Assembly (NCBI RefSeq): GCF_000687995.1
Contig: NZ_JIAC01000001.1
Span: 2,294,001 to 2,358,000, forward strand
DNA from: Selenomonas ruminantium AC2024
GTDB taxonomy: Bacteria; Bacillota; Negativicutes; Selenomonadales; Selenomonadaceae
DNA length: 64,000 bases
Reading direction: 5' to 3'
The notes below the pieces were generated by a model, which saw nothing but the letters and a program-made list of their open reading frames with translations, had not been told where the DNA came from and made no database searches. The translations under genes were made by a program, and so were the position numbers. Below, piece by piece: positions 32,134 to 41,909 of the stretch (position 1 is its first letter; each line of letters begins with the position of its first letter).

Positions 32134-34812
32134 TTATTTCAGTTTGGCCAAATCCTGCATACGGCCTTCCACAGATTTTTTCTTTTCTTCATAACCAGCC
32201 AGTTTTTCCTTCTCACCGGCTACCACATCAGCAGGAGCCTTGGCGAGGAAGCCTTCGTTGCCCAGTTTCTTGGCCAGGCGGCTGATTTCCTTGTCGAGTT
32301 TTTCCAGTTCCTTCGTGAGACGGGCCGTTTCCTTATCCACATCAATCAGGCCCTTGAGCGGCAGGAATACTTCCACGCCGTTTACCATACCGGCCATGGC
32401 ATTTTCCGGCTTGTCGGCACCGGCAGGCAGAATGGTAATCGGGTCAGAAGATGCCAGCTTGTCGAGATAGCTCTGATTTTCCGTAAATACGGCACGCAGG
32501 GATTCATCCGTGAAGTTCAGAATCAATTCGCTCTTTTTGCTCGGAGCCGCGCCAACTTCCGCACGCATATTGCGGACGGTCTTGATGGTTTCCATGATGG
32601 CCGTCATATCGGCTTCGATTTCGTCGCTGATGCACGCAGCCATAACATCCGGCCAGCTGGTTTCCATAATGCTCTTGAGCGCATCATCATGGGGAACCTT
32701 CTGCCAGATTTCTTCCGTGAGGAACGGCATGAACGGATGCAGCAGGCGCAGCGTGCCTTCGAGCACCGTGGAGAGCACATACAGTGCCGTATTACGGGCA
32801 CGGACATTTTCCTTGTCGTAAAGGCGTGCCTTCGTAAGCTCGATATACCAGTCGCAGAACTCATTCCAGATGAATTCATAAATCATGCGGCCAGCTTCGC
32901 CGAGCTCAAACTTGTCCAGATTTTCCGTAACGTCACGCACCGTACGGGCATAACGAGACAGAATCCACTTATCGGACAGCGTATAATCTTCCTCAGCCGG
33001 CTTGAAGCTCTTATCAAAACCTTCGAGATTCATGAGCATATAGCGGGAAGCGTTCCAAATCTTGTTGGCAAAGTTGCGGGCGCCTTCCACACGTTCCCAG
33101 TAGAAACGCATATCGTTGCCCGGCGTGTTGCCCGTAATGAGCATGAAACGCAGGGTATCGGCACCGTATTTTTCGATAACTTCTACCGGGTCAATGCCGT
33201 TGCCCAAAGACTTACTCATCTTGCGGCCCTGGCTGTCGCGAACCAAACCGTGGATAAATACATGATGGAACGGAATATCCTTGCCGAATTCCAGGCCCAT
33301 CATAACCATGCGGGCTACCCAGAAGAAGATGATGTCATAACCGGTTACGAGCGTAGCCGTCGGATAGAAATGTTTGAGTTCTTCCGTCTCGTTCGGCCAG
33401 CCCATGGTTTCAAACGGCCAGAGGCCGGAGCTGAACCAGGTGTCGAGTACATCTTCGTCCTGATGGATATGCTTGCTGTGGCAATGCGGGCATTCCGTCA
33501 AATCCGTACGGGAAACGCTGGTTTCACCGCAGTCATCGCAGTACCAGGCAGGGATACGATGGCCCCACCAAAGCTGACGGGAGATACACCAGTCGCGGAT
33601 GTTTTCGAGCCACTGCAGATAAATCTTGCTGAAACGTTCCGGCACAAACTTGATGCGGCCGTCCTTAACAGCTTCCATAGCCGGCTTGGCAAGGCTTTCC
33701 ATCTTGACAAACCACTGCTTGGATACCATCGGTTCAATCGTGCTATGGCAGCGGGAGCAATGACCAACAGCGTGTTCATGTTCTTCAACGGACACGAGTA
33801 CGCCGAGTTCTTCGAGCTCTTTGACGAGCGCCTTGCGGCATTCGTAGCGGTCCATGCCGTTGTACTTACCAGCGCCCTCGCCCATCGTGCCATCGTTGTT
33901 GATGACCTTAATCTGTTCGAGGTTGTGACGCTGACCCATTTCAAAGTCGTTGGGGTCATGAGCCGGCGTAACCTTAACGGCACCAGTACCGAATTCCTTA
34001 TCGACATATTCATCGGCAAACAGCGGAATGCGGCGGTTCACAATCGGCAGAATCAAGGTCTTGCCCACGATATCCTTATAGCGTTCATCTTCCGGATGTA
34101 CCGCTACACCCGTATCACCGAACATCGTTTCGGGGCGGGTCGTGGCGATTTCCACATAGCGTTCCTCACCCTCTACCTGATAGCGCAGATGCCAGAGATG
34201 GCCGTTTTCATTTTCATGTTCCACTTCGATATCGGAAATCGCCGTGTTGCAGTTTGGGCACCAGTTGGTAATGCGCGTGCCCTGATAGATAAGGCCCTTG
34301 TCGTAGAGGCTTACGAACACCTCGCGGACAGCCGCCGAGCAGCCTTCGTCCATCGTAAAGCGCTGGCGGTCCCAGTCACAGGAGGAACCCAAAGAGCGCA
34401 GCTGGGACATGATGCGGTTGCCATACTGTTCCTTCCAGTCCCAAACGCGTTCGAGGAACTTTTCGCGGCCCAGTTCATAGCGGTTCGTGCCCTCTTCGCG
34501 CAGGGAAGCCTCAACCTTGGCCTGCGTAGCGATACCGGCATGGTCACAGCCCGGAATCCAAACGGCATTGTAGCCCTGCATGCGGCGGAAACGAATCAAG
34601 ATATCCTGCAGCGTGTTGTCAAGCGCATGCCCCATGTGCAGCTGCCCCGTGACATTCGGCGGCGGGATAACCATGCTGTACGGCTTCTTGCTCTTGTCCA
34701 CTTCGGCGTGGAAGAGTTTGTTATCCTCCCAGAACTTATACCATTTCTTTTCAAACGACTGCGGGTCGTAAACCTTCGGAATGTTGTTTTCCTGCGTCAT
34801 TTCTTCGCTCAT
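32134..34812 (-). CDS. valS: Valyl-tRNA synthetase
   Basis: 892 residues. Class I synthetase with HMGH (in [10 protein letters not shown]), KMSKSLGNG, the editing domain between them, and the C-terminal coiled coil ([24 protein letters not shown]). Start chosen as ATG at 34812, six bases after AGGAGG; the frame reaches back into the terminator hairpin and T-box, which is not coding. Expression should depend on uncharged tRNA-Val through the T-box. Confidence 0.97.
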   Translation of the reverse strand: MSEEMTQENNIPKVYDPQSFEKKWYKFWEDNKLFHAEVDKSKKPYSMVIPPPNVTGQLHMGHALDNTLQDILIRFRRMQGYNAVWIPGCDHAGIATQAKVEASLREEGTNRYELGREKFLERVWDWKEQYGNRIMSQLRSLGSSCDWDRQRFTMDEGCSAAVREVFVSLYDKGLIYQGTRITNWCPNCNTAISDIEVEHENENGHLWHLRYQVEGEERYVEIATTRPETMFGDTGVAVHPEDERYKDIVGKTLILPIVNRRIPLFADEYVDKEFGTGAVKVTPAHDPNDFEMGQRHNLEQIKVINNDGTMGEGAGKYNGMDRYECRKALVKELEELGVLVSVEEHEHAVGHCSRCHSTIEPMVSKQWFVKMESLAKPAMEAVKDGRIKFVPERFSKIYLQWLENIRDWCISRQLWWGHRIPAWYCDDCGETSVSRTDLTECPHCHSKHIHQDEDVLDTWFSSGLWPFETMGWPNETEELKHFYPTATLVTGYDIIFFWVARMVMMGLEFGKDIPFHHVFIHGLVRDSQGRKMSKSLGNGIDPVEVIEKYGADTLRFMLITGNTPGNDMRFYWERVEGARNFANKIWNASRYMLMNLEGFDKSFKPAEEDYTLSDKWILSRYARTVRDVTENLDKFELGEAGRMIYEFIWNEFCDWYIELTKARLYDKENVRARNTALYVLSTVLEGTLRLLHPFMPFLTEEIWQKVPHDDALKSIMETSWPDVMAACISDEIEADMTAIMETIKTVRNMRAEVGAAPSKKSELILNFTDESLRAVFTENQSYLDKLASSDPITILPAGADKPENAMAGMVNGVEVFLPLKGLIDVDKETARLTKELEKLDKEISRLAKKLGNEGFLAKAPADVVAGEKEKLAGYEEKKKSVEGRMQDLAKLK

Positions 34813-34815
34813 CAT

Positions 34816-35098
34816 TATCCTCCTCAATAAACTAAAAAGCGCCTTCGCCCCAAAGGACGAAAGCGCATACTTTCGTGGTACCACCAATGTTTTCTGACCC
34901 GTCAATTTGACATGTCAACTTGACAAGTCAGCTCTAAGCCTTAACGCGGCCAGACGTCTGCACCTACTCCATTCAGCACAGAAGCTCCTAAGCGACCTTC
35001 AAACCTGCCATGGGGAAACTTCCACCAACCGTTTCCTCTCTATGCCACAGCTGCAGCCCTACTCCTCTTAGTCATTGCCCTGCTATATTTCTAATACG
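34816..35098 (-). promoter_or_regulatory. T-box riboswitch (valine) upstream of valS
   Basis: Minus-strand leader with the T-box core TTGGTGGTACCACGA (34873-34887), antiterminator region, and a terminator stem GCGC-TTCG / CGAA-GCGC followed by TTTTT (34836-34865). Stem I signs are AGAGAGGAAACGG and GGTGGAAGTTTCC; GAAGGTCGC suggests a GTC (Val) specifier at 34994-34996. Between Stem I and the T-box lies a 39-base palindrome array, which normal T-boxes do not contain. Confidence 0.88.
34894..34932. repeat. Three-unit palindrome array in the T-box linker (13-base period)
   Basis: CTGACCCGTCAAT, TTGACATGTCAAC, TTGACAAGTCAGC at 34894, 34907 and 34920. The whole array is also palindromic, so its RNA could fold into one long hairpin. 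Confidence 0.8.
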
Positions 35099-35104
35099 GC
35101 GTTA

Positions 35105-35133
35105 ATTCTACCACAAAATCAAGCACTTGACAA
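35105..35133 (-). promoter_or_regulatory. Promoter of the valS leader
   Basis: TTGTCA (35128-35133), 17-base spacer, TAGAAT (35105-35110) on the minus strand, placing the start just before the T-box Stem I. Confidence 0.65.
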
Positions 35134-35284
35134 TGACCCACCAACAATTTGCTCAATCAGCCTGGATTTCTGCTTTCTTAACGCAAAGACAACGTCAAAG
35201 TCTCCATCTTCCCCGCTGTCTTTGTCTATCGGCGCTAATTCATCATAACATTTCCATAAAACAGGTATCCCATTTAGGCTTTCT

Positions 35285-35443
35285 TCAAAGAATTGGCAAC
35301 CCCACCAACACCTGCGATACTACACCGGCGAAAAACCAGGCCATGGCTTTCCGCAAACTGTGAGAGTTCATATACGCATCATAACCTATACAGAGGTCAA
35401 CAATCAGCGGCAGCAGAAACAATACAACATACAGGGCTTCCAT
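35285..35443 (-). CDS. Small two-helix membrane protein, 52 residues
   Basis: Starts at ATG 35443, eight to nine bases after GGAGG. The protein begins MEALYVVLFLLPLIVDLCIG and ends AGVVSQVLVGLPIL: two hydrophobic segments (about 3-21 and 36-52) joined by a short polar loop with YDAYMNSHSLRK. No family that I recognise. It stands alone between the valS leader and the glnA terminator; a perfect ATTCGTC-N-GACGAAT repeat lies 50 bases upstream. Coding is supported by the ribosome site and clean membrane pattern, not by homology. Confidence 0.5.
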   Translation of the reverse strand: MEALYVVLFLLPLIVDLCIGYDAYMNSHSLRKAMAWFFAGVVSQVLVGLPIL

Positions 35444-35493
35444 CGTCAGCATCCTCCTTTTATAAAGTCAGAAATCCAAGCTATACAAAAGTT

Positions 35494-35508
35494 ATTCGTC
35501 AGACGAAT
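35494..35508. promoter_or_regulatory. ATTCGTC-N-GACGAAT inverted repeat
   Basis: Perfect 7+1+7 palindrome in the presumed promoter region of the 52-residue membrane protein. Candidate operator, no regulator assigned. Confidence 0.4.
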
Positions 35509-35584
35509 ATCAAATACCTGCTGTTTCTTATGTATACATAGAGATAATCTTAGAATTATTTTCATATATGGTCGAGAGGCAAAA

Positions 35585-35620
35585 AACTCCCGCAAATCAA
35601 CTGCCTGATTTGCGGGAGTT
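35585..35620 (-). terminator. Terminator after glnA
   Basis: 15-base stem AACTCCCGCAAATCA / TGATTTGCGGGAGTT (35585-35599, 35606-35620) followed by T6 on the minus strand. Confidence 0.93.
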
Positions 35621-35635
35621 CCCTTTAGCCACATA

Positions 35636-37522
35636 TTAAATCATATTTTTGACATAGGAATCGTAAAGGGCTTTGAGCTCTTCCATCTTGTCATACATTT
35701 CCACCTGCAGACCGGAAGCGGCGGCGTAATCGCCTTCGTTCAGCGCATTGATAAGCAGGGTGAACAGGGATTTTTCATCGATGCTGTCCTTGGCCAGGTA
35801 AGAACGGATGCCGTTAATCTTGTTCCAGTTGTAGGAATCCAAATCCGTCACGAACTCAGCCTTGATTTCCTTGGCAGCGCGGACGATGTCGCGGTTTTCC
35901 GGAATGATGCGGGCAATGAGTTCCGTCTTCCAGCGCAGCAGCGCACCGGCACGGAAAGCATTGATAATCGTGTCATTAAGGGCACCGCCAGCCGTGATAA
36001 CGGCCTTCTTATCCGCATAGTTCTCGAAGTTCTGCATGTTTTCCCAAACCGTTGCGGGAGGTGCACCGAACAGGCGGTCGCGTTCTTCATCCGTGTAGTC
36101 TTCGAACACATCATTTTCACTGCGGTAAGCACGGTTCTTCTCCAGATAGAAGCCTTCTTCCCCAGCGTCCTTGGAAAGTTCCGTAAGGAGTTCCGCCGTG
36201 GTGTGGTTAACAGCAGTCTTGATGCCGTCAAGGCAAGCGGAGTAAATGGCAGCCAGCACCAGATACGTGTTAGTGTACGGGTTGCAAGCGCGCAGCTCGA
36301 AGCGGGTTGCATACGGATTACCCAGGTCGCGAATCAGGCCGGCCAGAATCGTACGGTTACGGGACGGCTGGTCCGGACGATGGCCCAGGGACGTAACGAT
36401 ACATACCGGTGCTTCAAAACCGGGTTTCAGACGATTCAGGGAGTCATTGGTAGCTGATACAAACGGATTGATGGCTTCGTAGTTCTTGAGCATACCCATG
36501 AGGGAGCCATAACCGATAGCGCTCATGAAATCCTTATGCTGGTCATCTGCAGTAAAGAGGTTGTGGAGCTTGCCATCTTTGGTGACAGCAGCCATGCCGA
36601 TATGGGTGTGTTCACCGTTACCAGCCAGACCAATCATCGGTTTTGCCTTGAAGCTTACTTCGAGACCAATGGAACGGAAGGTTTCCTTAACCACCGTGCG
36701 CACGAAGATTTCGTTATCAGCAGCCTGCAGGGCATCGGCAAACTTCCAGTCGATTTCCAGCTGTTCGCAAACATGGGTCATGTTACCGCTGCCATCAATC
36801 TGCGCTTTGAGTCCGCCGACTTCCTTATGGCCCATTTCGACCTTGAAGCCGTATTTGTCAAGTTCGAGCAGGCAGTTTTCCATTGCCGTGCGCACAGCGC
36901 CATGAGTACGTTCCCAATACTGTTCCTGCATGACCTGAGAAGCGGACATTTCTTCGATGGCTGCTTCTTCGAGCGGCGTCTTAACCCAGAATTCCAATTC
37001 CGTAGCGGAAGTGAACTGAATGTCAACAACATCATTGCCGTTGATGCTTTCAAGACCGGAAATCTGCGGATGCTTCTTGAAGGTGTCCAACAGTTCCTGC
37101 TTTACAAAGTTCAGCGTGTCAGCCAACACAGCACGGGAGTCAACGCGCTTGCCTTCATGCACGAGGAAGGACGGAATGCGCAGGGTACCGACCGGCTTGC
37201 CCGTTTCTTCATCGTAGAATTCCATGTTGTAATCCACGAACCAGTTAACGGAGGGGTCAATGGGCATATCAACCTTGGCGTTGTTCAGAGTGGCAATACC
37301 CGTCAGCACAACGGAGGAACCGTCAGTCTGTACTGCAGTGCCGGCATAGAAATCATCAATGTCCTTGATGAAGATGCGCACGGGGATTTTTTCATCCGTA
37401 TCGTTACCGGCCATATCCACACCCACGAGGGATACGAATTTAATTTCCGGATGAGCTTTCAGCTGCTCGATAATATCCTCTTTTTTCGAATTCGCCGGAA
37501 TCACATACAGTAAATTTTCCAC
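35636..37522 (-). CDS. glnA: Glutamine synthetase (long Negativicute-type)
   Basis: 628 residues from GTG at 37522, six bases after AAAGGGTGG. Makes glutamine from glutamate, ammonia and ATP. The metal and substrate region reads AGNGEHTHIG, and RNRTILAGLIRDLGNPYATRFELR plus NPYTNTYLVLAA match the C-terminal active-site strands. At ~630 residues it is longer than the usual 440-470 of GS-I and shorter than the ~700 of GS-III; a C-terminal helical extension explains the difference. Own promoter and a leader hairpin that may act as attenuator. Confidence 0.9.
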   Translation of the reverse strand: MENLLYVIPANSKKEDIIEQLKAHPEIKFVSLVGVDMAGNDTDEKIPVRIFIKDIDDFYAGTAVQTDGSSVVLTGIATLNNAKVDMPIDPSVNWFVDYNMEFYDEETGKPVGTLRIPSFLVHEGKRVDSRAVLADTLNFVKQELLDTFKKHPQISGLESINGNDVVDIQFTSATELEFWVKTPLEEAAIEEMSASQVMQEQYWERTHGAVRTAMENCLLELDKYGFKVEMGHKEVGGLKAQIDGSGNMTHVCEQLEIDWKFADALQAADNEIFVRTVVKETFRSIGLEVSFKAKPMIGLAGNGEHTHIGMAAVTKDGKLHNLFTADDQHKDFMSAIGYGSLMGMLKNYEAINPFVSATNDSLNRLKPGFEAPVCIVTSLGHRPDQPSRNRTILAGLIRDLGNPYATRFELRACNPYTNTYLVLAAIYSACLDGIKTAVNHTTAELLTELSKDAGEEGFYLEKNRAYRSENDVFEDYTDEERDRLFGAPPATVWENMQNFENYADKKAVITAGGALNDTIINAFRAGALLRWKTELIARIIPENRDIVRAAKEIKAEFVTDLDSYNWNKINGIRSYLAKDSIDEKSLFTLLINALNEGDYAAASGLQVEMYDKMEELKALYDSYVKNMI

Positions 37523-37550
37523 GTAAAACCACCCTTTCAATAATTAAATA

Positions 37551-37600
37551 CGAAAAAGCCATGCAAACACACCCCAAACGGGGATAACGTCTGCATGGCT
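37551..37600 (-). terminator. Hairpin with T tract in the glnA leader: oadB terminator or glnA attenuator
   Basis: Stem AGCCATGCA / TGCATGGCT (37557-37565, 37592-37600) with an inner CCCC/GGGG hairpin and TTTTT behind it on the minus strand. It lies between the glnA promoter (37635-37663) and the glnA start, so it ends oadB transcripts and may also interrupt glnA transcripts. Confidence 0.7.
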
Positions 37601-37634
37601 CCATTGCCAAAAAATATTTTTCTTTACGAGAAAG

Positions 37635-37663
37635 ATATTACCATAGCCAAAGCCTCTTGTAAA
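37635..37663 (-). promoter_or_regulatory. Probable glnA promoter
   Basis: TTTACA (37658-37663), 17-base spacer, TAATAT (37635-37640) on the minus strand. Confidence 0.6.
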
Positions 37664-37692
37664 GACCTTTTCTATGTATTTTTATGTATACT

Positions 37693-38823
37693 TTACTTAA
37701 GCATGGCGAGCATCGTACCAGCAGCTACTGCCGTACCGATAACACCAGCCACGTTCGGGCCCATAGCATGCATCAGCAGGTAGTTGCCCGGTTTTGCCTT
37801 CATGCCGACCACCTGGCTTACGCGGGCAGCCATCGGCACAGCAGATACACCAGCGGAACCAATCAGCGGATTGATCTTCCAACCGGACAGACGGCACATG
37901 AGCTTACCAAAGAGCACACCACCGGCCGTACCGGACATAAAGGCAATCAGACCAAGGCCGATAATCAGCAGCGTTGCCGGCTGCAGGAAGTCGTCAGCAT
38001 TCATGGTCATGCCCGTACCGGTTGCCAGGAAAATCGTTACGATATTGCAGAGAGAATTCTGGGCCGTATCGGAAAGACGGTCCATAACACCGGATTCACG
38101 GAAGAGGTTACCCAGCATCAGGCAGCCAAGCAGAGCGGCAATCGGCGGCAGCAGCAGGCTGATGATGATAGCAGCTACAATGGGGAAGCAGACGCGCTCG
38201 AACTTCGTTACGGGGCGGAGCTGTTCCATAGCGACTTCACGCTCTTTCTGCGTGGTCAGCACTTTCATAATCGGCGGCTGAATCAGCGGCACCAGAGACA
38301 TGTAGGAGTACGCTGCTACAGCGATAGCCCCCAGAAGATGCGGAGCCATCTGAATGGACAGGTAGATAGCCGTCGGGCCGTCAGCACCACCGATGATGCC
38401 GATAGCACCAGCTTCCTGTACCGTGAAGCCCAGGAGCATAGCCCCCACGAGGGCCACGAACACGCCAATCTGAGCAGCTGCGCCCAAGAGCAGGGTAACC
38501 GGACGGGCCAAGAGCGGACCAAAGTCCGTCATAGCGCCGATGCCTAAGAAGATCAGCGGCGGGAAAATTTCATTGGCAATACCATAATGGATGGCCTGCA
38601 TAAGTCCCGGTTCCTCTAAAAATCCCGTGCGCGGGAAGTTAGCCAGGATACAGCCAAAAGCAATCGGCCCTAAGAGCAACGGCTCAAATTCCTTGACGAT
38701 TGCCATGTAAAGAAGTACAAGACCCACGAGAATCATGATGCCATTGCCCATGGTGAACGCGGAGAAACCGCTGTCAGCCCAAACGGCCTGCAGGGAAACG
38801 GCAAATGCGTTGAATAATTCCAT
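37693..38823 (-). CDS. Na+-translocating decarboxylase beta subunit (OadB/MmdB/GcdB family)
   Basis: 376 residues, highly hydrophobic with about nine to eleven membrane helices. The family core [16 protein letters not shown] holds the Asp needed for Na+ and proton transport. The subunit drives carboxybiotin decarboxylation coupled to Na+ export. The carboxyltransferase alpha subunit and biotin carrier are absent from the window, so oxaloacetate, methylmalonyl-CoA and glutaconyl-CoA cannot be told apart. Preceded by a small OadG-like subunit. Confidence 0.9.
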   Translation of the reverse strand: MELFNAFAVSLQAVWADSGFSAFTMGNGIMILVGLVLLYMAIVKEFEPLLLGPIAFGCILANFPRTGFLEEPGLMQAIHYGIANEIFPPLIFLGIGAMTDFGPLLARPVTLLLGAAAQIGVFVALVGAMLLGFTVQEAGAIGIIGGADGPTAIYLSIQMAPHLLGAIAVAAYSYMSLVPLIQPPIMKVLTTQKEREVAMEQLRPVTKFERVCFPIVAAIIISLLLPPIAALLGCLMLGNLFRESGVMDRLSDTAQNSLCNIVTIFLATGTGMTMNADDFLQPATLLIIGLGLIAFMSGTAGGVLFGKLMCRLSGWKINPLIGSAGVSAVPMAARVSQVVGMKAKPGNYLLMHAMGPNVAGVIGTAVAAGTMLAMLK

Positions 38824-38844
38824 AATAAATCCTCCTCCCCTGCT

Positions 38845-39198
38845 TTAACCCCGGCTCTGAATTGCCTGACGGCCGGAATTCTTCCAGTTGTTGCGCTCCA
38901 GAGGACGAATAGCCCGGACGCTGTCGGCGCCATAACCCATGCTAGCTACGGCAGCGGCAATAACAGCAACCACCTCGGGAGAAATCCCCTCTTCCACAGG
39001 TGCAGCCGCTACTGGCTCAGGTTCAGCTACAGGAGCTGGTGCCGCAGGTGCTTCTTCCTTCGGTGCAGCCTTCGGCTTCGTGGGGTCAATATAGTGAATA
39101 ATATTAATCACCACACCCAAAGCCATCAACACCAAGAACACAACGGTCATGTTGATCAGCATAATAATCAGCGGATTGGTTGTTACTGGTTGTGACAT
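38845..39198 (-). CDS. Na+ pump decarboxylase gamma/delta subunit (OadG/MmdD-like)
   Basis: 117 residues: one N-terminal membrane helix (LIIMLINMTVVFLVLMALGVVI), an Ala/Pro-rich linker (KEEAPAAPAPVAEPEPVAAAP), and a short C-terminal helix with SMGYGADSVRAI that contacts the alpha subunit. This size and order suit MmdD/OadG. Located 21 bases upstream of the beta subunit, clearly the same operon. Confidence 0.85.
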   Translation of the reverse strand: MSQPVTTNPLIIMLINMTVVFLVLMALGVVINIIHYIDPTKPKAAPKEEAPAAPAPVAEPEPVAAAPVEEGISPEVVAVIAAAVASMGYGADSVRAIRPLERNNWKNSGRQAIQSRG

Positions 39199-39347
39199 AC
39201 ACTCACCTCATTCATTTTTTAGGCATCCCTTGCCTATTCTCACCTAATATAGACACTTACACTAGGTTATTATAACTCATATTTATAAAAATAGAAATAC
39301 CCTTTATGTGAATATTATTCATAGCAGAAAGTTATGCAAACGCCGCC

Positions 39348-40124
39348 TTAAAAATCCCACTCCTGCAGACGCTTGACATATAACTTCTGAAAGGCCGGAT
39401 ATTCGCCCAGACCTTTCAGGCTCACCCGCACGGAAAAACCGGCGGCCTGCAGACGATTAAGCCAGGATTCCGGCTCAGAACCTGCAATATCCTCATTGAC
39501 ATGGGCACCGCCGGAAAGAAGCAACGGGGCAAGAAGCAGTTCTTTTGCGCCCTTGTCCTGCAACCTTGCCAGCACCGCCGCAAAGTCCGGCGTGTCCGTC
39601 GGCTCAATCACACCGATATGAACCGGGAAACATGCCGTATCGGCATCCGCCTGCAGATTTTCATAAGCCGGATTATGCCGATGCGGGGAACCATGCCCCA
39701 CGAGCACCAAATCCTCGCCTGCTTCCAGCGGGAAAATTTCCTGCAATACGGCCAGCATGTCGGCACCATCAGCAGGACGCTCCATCAACGGACGGGAAAT
39801 CACCAGCCGGTCAAACTTCTGCCGATAAGGTTCTACAACCTGCAAAACCTTCTTCTCATATTCTTCACCGGCTGTAAGATACCCCGGCTGAATGACGACT
39901 TCAGCAAAACCATCGGCCAGCAGTCCATCCAGTGCTTCGGTCAGGGAATCCACATGCACACCCTGTTCCGCAAGTTTTTTGCGGATAAACACTGAGGTAT
40001 AGGCCTGCCGGAGCGTAAACTCCGGATAGGCCGCCTCTATCTGCCGAGCAGCAGCATCAATACAATTTTTGCGTGCCTGCTCATTAATGACACCAAAGCT
40101 GGCAAATAAAATGGCTTTTTTCAT
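39348..40124 (-). CDS. cbiK: Sirohydrochlorin cobaltochelatase CbiK
   Basis: 258 residues from ATG at 40124. Inserts Co2+ into sirohydrochlorin in anaerobic cobalamin synthesis. The N-terminal KKAILFASFGVIN and the metal histidines in VGHGSPHRHN and SGGAHVNED match class II CbiK. It begins one base after the glmM stop, with AGGG close by, so it is translated together with glmM, although functionally unrelated. No other cob/cbi gene is in the window, but cobalamin-dependent proteins are (radical SAM with B12 domain). Confidence 0.93.
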   Translation of the reverse strand: MKKAILFASFGVINEQARKNCIDAAARQIEAAYPEFTLRQAYTSVFIRKKLAEQGVHVDSLTEALDGLLADGFAEVVIQPGYLTAGEEYEKKVLQVVEPYRQKFDRLVISRPLMERPADGADMLAVLQEIFPLEAGEDLVLVGHGSPHRHNPAYENLQADADTACFPVHIGVIEPTDTPDFAAVLARLQDKGAKELLLAPLLLSGGAHVNEDIAGSEPESWLNRLQAAGFSVRVSLKGLGEYPAFQKLYVKRLQEWDF

Positions 40125-40125
40125 A

Positions 40126-41475
40126 TCAGCCCTGCTCTTTTTTGACAACATCGGCAATCTCATTGCAGATTCTGTCGAGCTGTGCCTGGTCCGGGCCTTC
40201 TGCCATTACACGGATAAGAGGCTCCGTACCGGACGGACGCACGAGAATACGGCCTTCGCTGCCCAGTTCAGCTTCACCCTTGGCAATGGCAGCAGAAATG
40301 GCTTCGTTCTTCTCCCAGCCTTCCTTCGTAGCTACGCGTACATTAACCAGAAGCTGCGGATAAGTCGTCATGAGTGCCGTCAGCTCGGAAGCCTTGCGAC
40401 CGCTGCGCTTCAGGGAAGACAGAACCTGCAGAGCCGTGATGGGGCCGTCACCCGTGGTGCTGTAGTCCGTGAAAATGATATGACCGGACTGCTCGCCGCC
40501 GATTTTGTAACCGCTCTTGAGCATGTTTTCCAGTACATAACGGTCGCCAACCTGCGTTACTTCTACGCGGCCGCCAGCTTCCTTGATAGCCTTGTGGAAA
40601 CCGATGTTGGCCATAACCGTGGAAACAACCGTCTTATGCGGCAGGGTGCCCTTCTTAATCATATCCTGTGCGCACATAACGAGGATGTGGTCACCGTCGA
40701 TAATCTGACCCTTTTCATCCACGCAGAGGCAGCGGTCAGCATCACCATCGTGAGCGATACCGAAGTCTGCATTGTTTTCCACAACAGCCTTCTGCAGGGA
40801 TTCCATATGCGTGGAACCGCAGTTGTCGTTGATGTTTACGCCGTTGGGCAGAGCATGGATAACCTTGACCTTGGCGCCCAGTTCACGCAGAACCTTGGGC
40901 ATCACTTCGTAAGCGGCACCATTGGAGCAATCGAGCACAACCTTCATGCCGTCGAAGCGTTCCGAGCAGGTGCTGATGACAAATTCGATATACTGGTTCA
41001 AAAGGTCCGTGCGGTACTCGATATGACCGATTTTTTCACCCGTCGGACGAGCCAGATTGTCGTCATTTTCGAGCTGATGCACGATTTCTTCGAGCTCATC
41101 TTCCACAGCATCCGGCAGTTTGTAACCGTCGCCGCCGAAGAACTTAATCCCGTTATCATGGAACGGATTGTGCGAAGCGGAAATCACGATACCAGCCTTA
41201 GCCTTATGACGGCGTGCCAGATATGCGATTGCCGGGGTCGGAATTACACCAGCCAGCATAGCACGGCCGCCCGCAGAGCAGATACCAGCCGTCAGTGCTG
41301 CTTCAAACATTTCACCGGACAGACGCGTGTCACGGCCAATGAGAATCAGCGGCTGTTCCTCGCTGTCGCGGCCAAAGTAAATCGTAGCTGCCCGGCCCAG
41401 GCGGTAAGCCAGCTCCGGCGTCAGGTTGACATTAGCCTCGCCGCGTACACCATCTGTACCAAATAATCTTGCCAT
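40126..41475 (-). CDS. glmM: Phosphoglucosamine mutase
   Basis: 449 residues. Interconverts glucosamine 6-phosphate and 1-phosphate; glmU then makes UDP-GlcNAc. The phosphoserine is Ser101 in ISASHNPFHDNG, the metal loop is DGDADRCL, and the C-terminal phosphate-binding loop RPSGTEPLIRVM is present. Full length. Upstream gap of 166 bases contains the divergent DUF4160 promoter. Confidence 0.97.
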   Translation of the reverse strand: MARLFGTDGVRGEANVNLTPELAYRLGRAATIYFGRDSEEQPLILIGRDTRLSGEMFEAALTAGICSAGGRAMLAGVIPTPAIAYLARRHKAKAGIVISASHNPFHDNGIKFFGGDGYKLPDAVEDELEEIVHQLENDDNLARPTGEKIGHIEYRTDLLNQYIEFVISTCSERFDGMKVVLDCSNGAAYEVMPKVLRELGAKVKVIHALPNGVNINDNCGSTHMESLQKAVVENNADFGIAHDGDADRCLCVDEKGQIIDGDHILVMCAQDMIKKGTLPHKTVVSTVMANIGFHKAIKEAGGRVEVTQVGDRYVLENMLKSGYKIGGEQSGHIIFTDYSTTGDGPITALQVLSSLKRSGRKASELTALMTTYPQLLVNVRVATKEGWEKNEAISAAIAKGEAELGSEGRILVRPSGTEPLIRVMAEGPDQAQLDRICNEIADVVKKEQG

Positions 41476-41641
41476 AATTAGAAAATCCCCCTAATAATAG
41501 CGATTTTTATCGCTGAATTTACACATGCTATTTATATTATCATATTTTTTTCAGAAAATCCACGCTACCACCATTTTCCGCAAAAATTATTAGCCATTAC
41601 CATAAAGTATGATATAATCTAATTGAGGAGCGTGATGTGTT

Positions 41642-41896
41642 ATGCCAGAGATAACACGTTTTTACGGTATCGTTATAAAAATGTTCTTTAAGCCTAAGGA
41701 GCACGAACCTAGCCATATTCATGCACTATATGGCGAATATATGGGAGAGTTCAACATCCTTACCTATGAAATGATTGAGGGTGATTTGCCACCCAAGGCT
41801 CAGGAATTAGTAACCGAATGGCTACAAACCTATCAAAAAGAGCTTCAAGAAATGTGGGATACACAGCTAATACGCAAGCTTCCCCCGCTAAAATGA
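41642..41896 (+). CDS. DUF4160 domain protein
   Basis: 84 residues starting MPEITRFYGIVIKMFF, with the conserved HEPSHIHALYGEY (His-rich) segment of DUF4160. A TATAAT box lies at 41613-41618 and GAGGAG before the ATG. Paired with a DUF2442 gene 13 bases downstream. Such pairs are common in genomic islands and are suspected toxin-antitoxin or regulator modules; activity is not established here. Confidence 0.8.
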   Translation: MPEITRFYGIVIKMFFKPKEHEPSHIHALYGEYMGEFNILTYEMIEGDLPPKAQELVTEWLQTYQKELQEMWDTQLIRKLPPLK

Positions 41897-41909
41897 GGAG
41901 GTGTATGCA

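Noticed and set aside
34894-34932. Could the palindrome arrays be CRISPR repeats?
   Set aside because: Units are 12-15 bases, contiguous, with no spacers, and no cas genes are present.
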